Positions 54,555 to 64,000 of a DNA stretch of 64,000 nucleotides are shown piece after piece. Position 1 is the stretch's first letter. Every line of letters begins with the position of its first letter. The notes beneath the pieces are model-generated. The model ran no database searches, was not told the origin of the DNA, and worked only from the letters and a program-made list of their open reading frames with translations. A program made the position numbers and the translations under genes. This DNA comes from Isoetes taiwanensis (lineage: Eukaryota > Streptophyta > Lycopodiopsida > Isoetales > Isoetaceae). Where the stretch lies: contig JAJEKV010000013.1 in NCBI GenBank assembly GCA_021234155.1, positions 14,237,877 through 14,301,876 on the forward strand, written 5' to 3'.

Positions 54555-54625
54555 CAACAACTCCCGGCATGTGCCAGAGGGCCGACTAAGATTCTTAGTC
54601 GGGTGTTGGGCGCATGACATTTAAG
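54555..54625. repeat. element D hairpin 2 (leader)
   Basis: GGCATGTGCC faces GGGCGCATGAC; the inner CCGACTAAGA / TTCTTAGTCGG is almost perfectly palindromic. Confidence 0.85.
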
Positions 54626-54760
54626 TAGTCACTCTTTCATTTATCTTTTTTCTTTGTTTTCTTAGCATTCTAATAGATGTTCCTAGCTTAAATTTTGATT
54701 TTAAGCTAACTTACTTTGTTAGATTACCTGTTAAACTTACTATTCTTGGTTAACTATGGT

Positions 54761-54810
54761 CGAGTACTCACGGCGTGCGCTAGGAGGCCGACTAAGATTC
54801 TCACTGCTCG
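54761..54810. repeat. element D hairpin 3 (leader), truncated
   Basis: Starts about 206 bp after hairpin 2 and shares GGCCGACTAAGATTCT, but its right arm is cut by the deletion that joins the leader to the LTR near 54810-54835. Confidence 0.7.
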
Positions 54811-54834
54811 TCTACGACTTGAACCCTACTGATG

Positions 54835-55667
54835 TGATGCATCACATAGGAGGGGTCGAGCCCATACCTTGTCCACACTCAGTGGCAAGCTATTAGGCCT
54901 AGCCCACAACGTTCCCTGGTCGTTGCTATGCACCAGAAGGATCAACTGCAGTCGAACAAGCCTTCCTTATCAGCCGGTTTAATCCACACCCATAGCCAGG
55001 CTATCTAGGAACATCATCTACAAAGGCTCCGAGTCTCTACTCCCCTTCCCAATACACAAGAGGCACGCACAGATCAATACAATAACATCTAATGAACTGA
55101 AACAATAGAGTAAAGATCTAATCTATCTACTCTAAACATACATGTTAGGTTCATTCGTTTCTAGGGATGTAGAGATCCTCAAAGGCTAAGAAAGGATGCA
55201 AACTCGGCTTAATGCCAGTCAGGAAGCTGGCACTGCATAATAGATCAACCACATATCAGATCCTTGGCTTGCTCCAAGTCCTCTGACGATGTCCATGCTG
55301 TCGGGATGTCTCGAGATGGTCGAGTCTTGGCGATCTGCTTGGAAAAGCAAGCTCCACAGGCATTGGCAGGTTGGAATGGGCCTAGCGCTTGCGCAATGCG
55401 AGCTCTGGAGGCTGGAATCCGAAAGGGACACTTTTAGAGTTCCAGGCTCCTTTTAACATGATGCTTTTAGGGTTGGAATCTAAAAGGTCACTTAGGGCTA
55501 TGCCACGTGGCAATGGGTTAATGGGGACATGTACAATATAATGGTTCCATTGATTGTATCCCAGGGTCCAACCCTATACAGTTGTCGTGTACATGTCATT
55601 GGGGTTGGCATGTACTGTGGCACTATAATATACATATTCATCTCGTATATTATGCTGGAACATCACA
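54835..55667 (-). repeat. element D partial 5' LTR
   Basis: Minus strand starts TGTGATGTTCCAGC at 55667, with edge hairpin CATAATATAC / GTATATTATAG. The conserved TTGGGAAGGGG-type motif occurs near 55040-55050 (plus strand CCCCTTCCCAATAC). The last ~600-700 bp of the LTR, including the LTR/PBS junction, are missing. Confidence 0.8.
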
Positions 55668-56219
55668 AACGATATGGGAGAACACTCGGCCCAGTCAGGG
55701 TACTCAAGTGATAGCTAAAATATTGCATAAACACACGTTACTTCTCTCTGACGAAAGGAATATACCCTGTCTATCTACAAGGTGACGTGTCCTTTCTCAA
55801 GTAGTAGTTTTGACCTGCTCTTTCCAAGTGGATGCCTGATATGGGGTGTACAACTTGTTTCTCAACTGAGGATTCATAGTATTGGATTGCACCTCTACAT
55901 GACGGACAGATGAGCCATAATAGCCATGCCTTACAAAGGTGAAAAGCTAATTGCCGTGGCCACCTAGTAGAATATGTGCCCCGAAGGACCACTTGACTGC
56001 GCAATGTAGTGTAGAATAGTCCTTGGACTCAATTCCATGTTGGCTGAATCTCTATGCATAGAAACATGCAATGCACCAGGGCCCTACTGAGATGAACTGG
56101 CATTTCTAGGATGTCCACCTGTTCAACAGCATGGACACATCTCAAGGCATTAGATCCAGCTTAGGATCCGATGGGTGGTAATTATATCAATCAATGCAAG
56201 CTTCACAGCTATTCTTAGG
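55668..56219. other. region between LTRs D and E
   Basis: No gene recognised. It may be diverged LTR sequence of E or an older insertion. Confidence 0.4.
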
Positions 56220-57210
56220 CCGGATTGGTATCTGACCTTAGTTTTAGATGATCTCCCGAGCCGAAGAACCTAGACCTGTAACCTAGACTAACAAACGAAT
56301 CCTAATCATGTCGATTAGATTAATTAGATTAGATTTGTTACTGCAGTTTATTATGCCATGTGATGATGGACAGTATCCCTATGCACTTCTCTTGTGCTTG
56401 TAGAAGTGGGTTAGAGACCAAGAACTATGTTTAGGTATGATCGTTAGTTTCCAAATAAATATGGCATGTGCATAAGAGCCCGCCTAGCTGTTGGTGATGG
56501 GGGGCTAGATTGACATATAAGGAAGACTTGTCTGATTGATCCCTTGGCGTGGTTTGACTACTAGGGGAACGTTGTGTGCTATGCCTAATAGCTTGTCACT
56601 GCACATGGGCAAGGTATGGGCTCGATCCCTTCTCAGTGATGCGTTGCGCTAGTGAGGTTAGGTTGTGTATGAGCATGGGAAACCATAGCCCCCTAGTCAG
56701 TTGCAGTTGGTATGTAGAGAGCAATCTCTTCCTACCTCAAGTCCTAATATTTTTTAGCCTATTTGCAAAGTATGCACGAAAGGGGCGGATGGAGTGGACT
56801 ATCCAATGGCTATTGTTCCTTTGCTAGCCCAACCCAGCGCTATACTTCTGTTTGATTAATCTTCAGAGGACCAAACAGTCGGTCGATTCCCAAGAGTCTG
56901 AGCCGGGGTAGAATATCCTATGTTCTGATGTACGTTGGATATATCTTTGCAGTTATATAGATTATGTTGATTCCACCCATCAAGGTGGTTATATTATGAT
57001 ATTGATGTCATGCTTATCTTTTATGTGCTTCTGCATCTAGAGCCATCCCAGGGAGACGGGATAATGACACGTATATTCCACATCGGATCTTGTGCACCAT
57101 CAAGAGTCCGATGTCTGATAGACGACCTCATGTTGGCGAGTCAGTTGCTAATATGAGGGAATCTCCCGTTCCAGTACGATTAGGGCATCGTATATGAGTA
57201 GGGGGCGTCA
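56220..57210 (+). repeat. partial, diverged LTR E of the same Ty3 family
   Basis: Plus-strand match to the second half of the A/B LTR: AAGTGGGTTAGAGACC (compare GGGGGGTAGAGGCC), GGGGCGGATGGAGTGGACTA near 56784, CCCAGGGAGACGGGATAATGAC near 57047, and an end GTATATGAGTAGGGGGCGTCA at 57190-57210. No internal region follows, so it is a solo or truncated LTR. Confidence 0.7.
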
Positions 57211-59420
57211 GAACCAAGAGTCATATATGAAGTAATATTATTGCTTATAGGGCTTTTTTGTGCTTATGAAGATCTAAGATATGACTTTGTAATTGAGGTT
57301 AACAGTTCAACATCACAATCAATGTTATTTGGTTGATATGCCATCCGTGTTTGGCTAGGCATTGTAGGGGATGTTAATACTACATTTAGAAGTGGGTAAA
57401 GCTAGTATGGCTCAGGGTGAAGGCTAGTTTTAACCCCCCCTTCCCCCCCCCAAAAAAAAAGTCCAATTTTCTTATGGGAAGAAAAGATTTTTTGGTATAT
57501 AGGAAGAATTTATATACATAAATCCTACGAGGATTAGATAGGAAGAATTCTCTTGTTAAAAGCCATATTGGCCAGATAAACCGTATGCTTAGCGCTCCAC
57601 CATAATAACAAGTCAAGTCAACATGACTAAATGATCGGAATATTTTAAAATATTCTCACCTATTAAGGGTTTTTGTCCTTCGGACAACACAAAAAAAGTA
57701 GAAGGTTACATCTCCTTTAGAGGGGCTTGACCAGTCAACACTATCAAAGTAAGAAGTTTTTAATAGTAGCGAATTTTACTAGGCATTCTAGAATTCTAGA
57801 GTGCTCTAAGAGGAGGTTGAATGGTCAAGTACATGGGCATTCTAAAATTATATAGAGCACTCTAACTGGGATTGGTTGGTCATGACTAAATGCCTAGTGT
57901 CAATCAAGAGTGAAAAATTTGAACTTTTGCACCCTTTTAGAAGTGCTTCAACATTCTAGAAATATCAAGGATACTCAAATTACTCTTGACCCTAATGCAT
58001 ATGTCCACTTTTAGGTACCCAAGTTGCACTATTGGCTCCAATGATGCACTAGCCCCCAATCTACTTGATAAAACTTAGGACACCCCAAACTGGCACTGTA
58101 CGGATGCGCGAATTTCTTGTACATAGATATTTATAAAGTAGTGGCTATACCATCTTTGTATTTTTGCCTGGTTGCCTAATTGGTCATCATTTGAAAATCA
58201 AGGAAGGAACAAATATCAACCAATTAGTATAAACAAGTCTAGAATTAGTGGTAAGAGCCAGTTCACATGCAATGAAGTTGCCATCATCGTCGTGTAAAAA
58301 GGCTCACCCTTTTACACGCATCATCACCTGCGGTTGCCATCGCCAAATAGCACAAGGCAAAACAGGGCCCCCCTCTGGCGATGGTTGCATGTGAACCCAG
58401 CCTAAAAGGTGAGACATCCATCCATCTATGACTAATGAGTGGTTTAAGATGAATTCGTTCTTAGTAAAGGTGTGAGATTTCCCATTTTGTATATTGTTGT
58501 ATATTGTCAATGTGTCTGAATCCACGTGGTGGAGAGTACAAATAAATAATGTTCATTGTCCAAATTGAGGTGCCTAAAGAATATAGAGTATTGGATAGTG
58601 CCAAATGACGACTCCTTATCGTCCATGTGAAACACCAAAATAAGGTGTGTTTAGCAAGGCCGATAAGGTGTTTTTTAACACCAAGGTTCGACACATGCGA
58701 CGTCGCGATGACGTGTAAGCAATCAAGAGACAATAGTCACGGAATTTTTCAGGATGTATAGGTCATTTTTGATGTTAGAATGTTTAATGTTGTGAAAATA
58801 ATGTGGATCAAAGCCATTGACAAAAAAAAAATGGAAGTAACGATGTTGAGACAACATTATCCATTTGTCAATCCTTCGTTAAACCGTCCGATCAAAAAAC
58901 CAACATAGATCCGCCGTCCATTTCGTCCCCTCCGTGCTATCCAAACCGCCCATCACCCATTTTGTTCAGGCAATCATGGCCGTCGATTCGGAGCCATAAT
59001 CCAGGTGCATTTCCAAATGAGAAAGTGGTCGCCATCAACCGTTGATCCAGTGAATCATGACCGTTGAAAGGTGGCTTTCCGGCCACGTCTTTCTTTCCCT
59101 TAGCTCGGCTTCCCTCTCTGTCAGCCCTTGAGAGCTGCGCCGCAGCAGCTGCCCTTTTTTTATCTCGATCTGCTTGCAAATCCGGCAATCCGGCCCTGCA
59201 TACTGCCTGGCACTCCGGCAGATCGATTCTCTGTGCCCAAATCATTGTATCCCTTTTTTCCTGGTTGATTTTGATGCATTTGGTTCATAGATCCGCCCCC
59301 TTTTCGATTTCCTTGTTTTATGCACCTTCTTGAATCGGCCATCAACATTCTGCCTTCAAAACAGCTCTATTGCTTCAAATTTGGCCTTCGCCGTTGGCTC
59401 TCTAGTTCAATTCGGCTCTT
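57211..59420. other. upstream region of the PP2A B' gene
   Basis: No further gene found. 57220-58700 is AT-rich with short ORFs. The stretch 58860-59420 is less AT-rich and probably holds the promoter and first part of the 5' UTR of the gene at 59770; the transcription start cannot be placed. The antisense ORF at 58937-59245 is not supported as a gene. Confidence 0.5.
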
Positions 59421-59423
59421 GAG

Positions 59424-59716
59424 GTATCTAAAAATGGTCGCCGTTTCGAACTTAAGCTAGGCTTGAGGTCTTATCCTTTCTACGCAGATTAGGTTTGCGA
59501 CATGCTAGTATCTATGCAGGTTTTGAAGATTAGGCAGCAGGTTGAAGAAAATTTTCTCCTGGACGTGGGTTCTATAAAAAGAACATGTGGGTTGAACCCC
59601 TTAGGGTCAATGAGTTTAGAGCTTTTGATGCGGATGCATTTGGTGGCCATTACATCAACAATAAAGCTTTTGCACAGAGGTCTCCACTAACTTAGTGGAC
59701 ATGTTTTGATTTTCAG
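59424..59716 (+). other. candidate 5' UTR intron of the PP2A B' gene
   Basis: A GAG|GTATCT donor at 59423/59424 and a TTGATTTTCAG acceptor ending at 59716 bracket 293 bp just upstream of the start codon. Introns in the 5' UTR are common in plant B' genes. RNA data are needed to confirm. Confidence 0.45.
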
Positions 59717-59769
59717 TTATTTGTGGATAGAATAATCCTAGAACGTAGGAAGGAAGTCACTAGATAGTT

Positions 59770-61872
59770 ATGATTAATATTCGAGTGAAGAAGCTTTTTC
59801 CCAGAAAACCGTCAAAAAATGAAAGCAGTGAGGCTGTGGCCTCTGGAGTTGTGACAGCAAGTGCGCCTGTTGCACAGGCAGGGACTATGGGTTCGGCTAT
59901 TCAGGGTAATGCAGCCCTAAATGCTAGACAATCTGCAGCTGTTCCTGTGGGCTCGAGAAGCACTGCCATGGTGGGTACTCGCAATTCAGCAACGGGATTG
60001 GTTCCACCAGGTGGTCGTTCCCCAAAATCAGACCCAGCAAATGGCGGATTGCCTGTTACTTTTGAGCAGCTTCCTGCTTTCAGGGATGTCCCTAATTCGG
60101 AAAGACAGAATCTTTTTGTGAAGAAGCTGCATCTTTGCTCTTATGTATTTGACTTTACTGATCCCACCAAGAACGTCAGGGAGAAAGAAATTAAGAGATT
60201 GACATTGCTTGAGCTTGTGGATTATGTGACGTCTGGAAGTGGCAAGTTCACAGAAGCAGTTATGGAGGATATTACCAAGATGGTTGCAGCCAACCTTTTT
60301 CGTAGCCTGCCACCTTCTTCTCATGAAAACAGCAATGCTGAGGGCTTTGATCCTGAAGAGGAAGAACCAGTTATGGATCCTGCTTGGCCACATCTGCAGT
60401 TTGTATATGAATTTCTTCTTCGGTATGTTGTTGCAACTGATACCGATGCGAAGATTGCAAAAAGATACATAGACCACTCATTTGTGCTAAAATTATTGGA
60501 GCTCTTTGATTCAGAGGATCCAAGGGAGAGGGAATACTTAAAGACCATTCTGCATCGAATTTATGGAAAATTTATGGTTCATCGCCCCTTTATCCGCAAA
60601 GCTATCAATAATATCTTTTATCGTTTCATCTTTGAAACTGAGAAGCATAATGGTATAGCAGAGCTGCTGGAAATTTTAGGCAGTATAATAAATGGTTTTG
60701 CGCTTCCCTTAAAGGAGGAGCACAAGTTATTTTTGGTCAGGGCCCTAATTCCTCTTCACAAGCCAAAGTGTGTTGGATTGTACCACCAGCAACTCTCATA
60801 CTGCATTACACAGTTTGTTGAAAAGGACTTCAAGCTTGCAGATACAGTCATTAGAGGCCTCTTAAAGTACTGGCCAATAACAAATAGCCAAAAGGAGGTT
60901 CTGTTTCTTAATGAGCTGGAAGAAGTTTTAGAAGCAACACAGCCTGCCGAGTTCCAGCGTTGCATGATCCCATTATTTAGACAGATTGCGCGATGCCTGA
61001 ACAGTTCACATTTTCAGGTGAGATAAATATCAGTTCAAGTATGTCTTTTATTTCTTTTTTGGTTTTGTTTTTCATGCTTTTTAGTCTGGTACGAAACTGC
61101 CTTTCTTCTTAGTTTTAATGAAGGTTTCAATAATGGAGCTTTAGGGAAGAATTATTTAAATAGGACATCAGCCAGGGTCTTTTGTTGCTAAATTCTGCAT
61201 AATTCTCAGGTTTCTTTTATGAAAATATTAACCCTTGTCAATTAATTTCTTGCTGAAATGTGCTATGGATTCAATTTCATCTTTATTTAGCTGGGTTGTG
61301 GTAAATCATATTTAGTTGCATCTATAAAGAACATTCATGATTCGCTTCCCATCTTGTGGCTCATCGATGTTTTTCCAAAGGAGTGTACTATGTATATAAT
61401 TCTGTGACAAATAATTACATAGGATTATTGTCTTTTTGTTCATAGTAGATCAATGTTCTTCTTATGGTGATTGAATGCTGATGATAGTGTCTTTGATTCA
61501 TTGACATGCTAGGTGGCCGAGCGTGCTCTTTTTCTTTGGAATAATGATCACGTTGTGAGCTTGGTTGCGCAAAACAGACAGGTAATTTTACCACTTATAT
61601 TTAGAGCTTTGGAGAAAAACACGAGGAGTCATTGGAACCAAGCAGTGCATGGATTGACTTTGAATGTACGGAAAATGTTCTCGGAGATGGATCCTGAGTT
61701 ATTTCAAGGGTGCCAACGCAAATTTCAAGAAGAAGAAGAGAGGGCAAAAGCTTTAGAAGAGAAACGTGAGAACACCTGGAAACGTTTAGAAGCAGTTGCC
61801 GCATCCAAGGCTGTGAGTTCCGAAGCGGTTCTGGTAACTTCAAGCCTGACAAGAACCATGGTAGGAGGCTAG
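59770..61872 (+). CDS. PP2A regulatory subunit B' (B56 family)
   Basis: Two coding exons, 59770-61017 and 61513-61872, joined in phase 0 across a GT-AG intron (61018-61512); 535 residues, normal for plant B'. The N-terminus [17 protein letters not shown] has the PRKPSK motif usual in plant B' proteins and is followed by a variable Ala/Ser/Gly-rich segment to about residue 90. The B56 HEAT-like core runs from about 97 to 500: [110 protein letters not shown], then exon 2 [18 protein letters not shown]' subunits bind the PP2A A/C core and choose substrates, often through LxxIxE motifs. The last ~60 residues are helical and charged ([17 protein letters not shown]). No frame damage: the only intact cellular gene here. 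The paralogue cannot be named from sequence alone. Confidence 0.97.
61018..61512 (+). other. PP2A B' coding intron
   Basis: CAG|GTGAGA donor and CATGCTAG|GTGGCC acceptor; 495 bp. Removing it joins SSHFQ to VAERALF, matching the B56 family. Confidence 0.95.
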
Positions 61873-62893
61873 CAGGCATTGGCCCAGACAATTGAACGTT
61901 GAGGTCTCTGTGCTGGCCAAGTGTAATTTTGCCAGCATTAGCAATACAGTATTGGTGCCGAATTGGGGGTAATAGCTATGGAGAGGCATTAGAGCTAATC
62001 TCGTGCCAGCTTTAAGATTGTGGAGTTGGTGCTTTGGAGTAAATGGAAATGAGTGGAAGGTTGTATATGAGGTTTCTAGTTTTTGTAACTTCCCTGTCTC
62101 GTAGAAACTGCTAGGAACAGACACCTTTTCCAGTGACATCCCCTTTCTGATCTTTAAGGCTGACAGAGATCGAAGATTGAGATCCCCATCAAAACATGTT
62201 ATATTTTATCAGGCTTGCTTGTGAATTATTCAAGTTTAAAGCAATATTGCTTGTGTGATTCCTGTGGATAAAGATGATTTTATGTTCCAGAATTCACTTT
62301 TGGCATGACTTTTGTTTCTTGTCCGGTAGTAGGGGATGATTGTACTGTCCGTTTTAATTCATGACTTCACTTGCTAAAAGCTAGACCAATGACCAGCGCA
62401 CTTGGATATTGCTGGGTAAATCGGGAGGACCTCATTAGAGGAGGCAAGACATTGCATTTGTTTTAATTACAACTTTTGCATTATGATGTTAAATAGATCC
62501 TTAGGTTTAGATAATGTTGTGCTCGATGACATCAACAAACGGGCTGTTCAAGCTTTGACAGGTTATTTTGTTTCATATGTTAATGGGTCAAATATTTGTC
62601 AGGAATAGAAAATGGCCACCTCAATAAACCGTGGCTTACATTTAAAAACTATATCTTTCGTTCCCCTGGCTGACATAATATGGAAAAGTTGGGATCAAGA
62701 TGAGGCAATTCCACAATTTCGGGCCTATATGCCAAAATTTATATTCAGATTTATTTAACCTTGTGTTTTATATGTTGCTTAGGGTTTAGTTAGCGTGTTA
62801 CAGGCCTGTATTTTGCAAATACTTTGTTGCTCAATGGTGGTAGGTCATCCTCTGTTTCAAGAAGCATGCACATGGCTTGCTATTCAGGATGTT

Positions 62894-62959
62894 GATGGCG
62901 GCTATAAACAACTCTTCTCTTGCATGGATGGCGGCTATAAACAATTCTTCTCTTGTATG
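62894..62959. repeat. 33-bp tandem duplication
   Basis: GATGGCGGCTATAAACAACT... occurs twice back to back, with two or three differences. Confidence 0.9.
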
Positions 62960-63912
62960 TATGGTTTGTTGTGTACGTTTCTTGTGCATCATTGTTCTTG
63001 GGTTCACTCCTTGGTAGCTTTTGAACCTGTTTTGTGTTTTTTGGAGTTATATTGAAGTTACTTTCTGTCCCCACCTTTGTTATTTGGTACAGATTATTTT
63101 CCAAGATTCCAAGAAGTTATTAGGACTTAATGATTCTAGTTAGTTAGGAGGTGTCTGGAGTTGAGAATATTCCTCAATCTCTAGCCTCTCCTCCTTCTCT
63201 TGGTACATTTGCTTATGTTGTTGATGGTCCACATCCCTTAAATATGAGAGCAGCCATGAGCAAAGTTAGAGCACTCATGATTAGGCATGACAGACATTAC
63301 TTCTTTGAGGCAATTGGTCTTAATGGCTATCTCCTTTGAAATTTTTTTTGTGGATGGCTTTTGTGGTGTAGGTTCTTTGGGTGCCCTTATAGGGCTGATT
63401 TGCACTACACTATGCTTTGGTAATAGTGATGATGTGGCGCCACACATTTTTGTTCTTTGCTATCATGTTGGAGTATTCTAATATAAAGTAGCATTAGTGA
63501 GGTGATGACCGCAATGTTATGTTGTTGATGTACACATGGTTTTGAATCATGATGCTTTACTATATTTGGATTCCTTTGTTTGCTTGTTTGTTTGTTTGTG
63601 GGTGAAACTTTTGAGGTCCTCCTTGAATCTATCTTTGCTTGGAAAGAGCGAGTGTTGACCCCAGGTATGTCTTTCCCTCTTCCCCCAATCGTATAGCCCA
63701 AGTGTGATTCATGGGTGGTGATTTTGATGGGTCTTCTTTGTTTCTTTATCAAACTAAACTCATTGTTTTTATAGCTGAGACCTTTTATTATATACAAGAA
63801 ATTTATCGTGGCGGCCTTGCGGCCGCTGCGAACATTTCTCTTCTCCAACCCGCTGCGAAAGAAGTTTTGTGCTAAGTCGAATAGATCTCAATTCTGGGCA
63901 TCCTTGAGATGC

Positions 63913-63965
63913 GAAAGGACATGCAGGAGTTGAACCTGCACTATTGCCATCTATTTTGCTAAGGA
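63913..63965 (-). ncRNA. tRNA-like T-arm, possible SINE or tRNA fragment
   Basis: Minus-strand GCAGG-TTCAACT-CCTGC forms a perfect 5-bp stem and 7-base loop like a tRNA T-arm, preceded by an A-box-like TTAGCAAAATAGATGG. A matching acceptor stem is not found, so a full tRNA gene is not supported. Confidence 0.3.
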
Positions 63966-64000
63966 GGTCATGGTGCTCGATTTTTTTTTTTTTTAAAGAA

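Larger units (their letters stand above)
50625..55667 (-). mobile_element. Ty3 element D, 5' half, with histone H3-like gene
   Basis: Minus strand, from its 5' end: partial LTR (55667 to ~54835), two hairpins, H3-like gene (54337-53257), one hairpin, ORF2 (52964-51662), start of gag (51453-50625). The LTR 3' part and the PBS are deleted: the sequence jumps from LTR to leader hairpin near 54820. The gag stops at the junction with C. Related to B at motif level; closest to B in the histone fold (VTDDMLLALQEAAEQKIVQHF shared almost unchanged). Confidence 0.87.
61873..64000. other. downstream of PP2A B': 3' UTR and intergenic
   Basis: The 3' UTR of the PP2A gene probably occupies the first few hundred bases; no poly(A) site is assigned with confidence. 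The rest has only short ORFs. A 33-bp tandem duplication (62894-62959) and a tRNA-like B-box segment near 63920 are noted separately. Confidence 0.5.

Noticed and set aside
58937-59245. 102-residue antisense ORF before the PP2A gene
   Set aside because: Lies across the likely 5' UTR/promoter of the sense gene with no homology seen.
63151-63339. 62-residue ORF downstream of PP2A B'
   Set aside because: Short, no recognisable domain, no supporting context.

Overview
The window looks like nuclear DNA of a land plant. There are two-exon genes with GT-AG introns, a plant-type PP2A B' (B56) subunit gene, long Ty3-type LTR retrotransposons primed by initiator tRNA-Met, and an L1-like LINE. I cannot name the species; a large repeat-rich genome such as a fern or lycophyte is a guess. 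Only one ordinary cellular gene is clear, the PP2A B' gene at 59770-61872. Nearly everything else is transposable-element or repeat DNA.

Layout. 1-1290 is a decayed minus-strand Ty3 pol remnant. 1291-1853 is a large inverted repeat. 4490-24818 is a Ty3 element 'A' (plus strand, 5'-truncated) whose 3' LTR is split by a complete 13.25-kb element 'B' of the same family (minus strand, 11274-24526, 5-bp target duplication TAGAC). 25686-36749 is a tandem array of four ~2.98-kb units, the last partial. 36988-41139 is an L1-like LINE lying between two (GA)n tracts. 43001-44171 is an unusual reverse-transcriptase ORF, with a small 5'-truncated LINE copy just upstream of it. 45073-50621 is element 'C' (plus: 5' LTR, PBS and two accessory genes). 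50625-55667 is element 'D' (minus: part of gag, two accessory genes, partial LTR), joined to C head-on. About 56220-57210 is a partial LTR 'E'. 57211-64000 carries the PP2A B' gene and its flanks.

The notable system. Elements B, C and D all carry two extra genes between the 5' LTR and gag. The first encodes a histone H3-like protein. It starts with an H3 tail (MARTKQTARK in B), continues through a long charged linker, and ends in a histone fold that in B aligns without gaps to the last 89 residues of H3. The second encodes a conserved protein of ~430-520 codons that I do not recognise. Between PBS and H3 gene, and between the two accessory genes, sit ~70-bp near-perfect hairpins, usually in arrays with a period close to 200 bp. 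The hairpin sequence differs between elements but position and spacing are kept. The elements also encode gag, protease, RT, RNase H and an integrase ending in a chromodomain-like segment. I know of no described LTR-retrotransposon family that encodes its own histone H3. That novelty is my judgement from memory, not a search result.

All Ty3 copies carry stops or frameshifts. Some may be consensus errors: near-identical repeats in this window differ mostly at CAG/CTG sites, so single-base breaks should be treated with caution.
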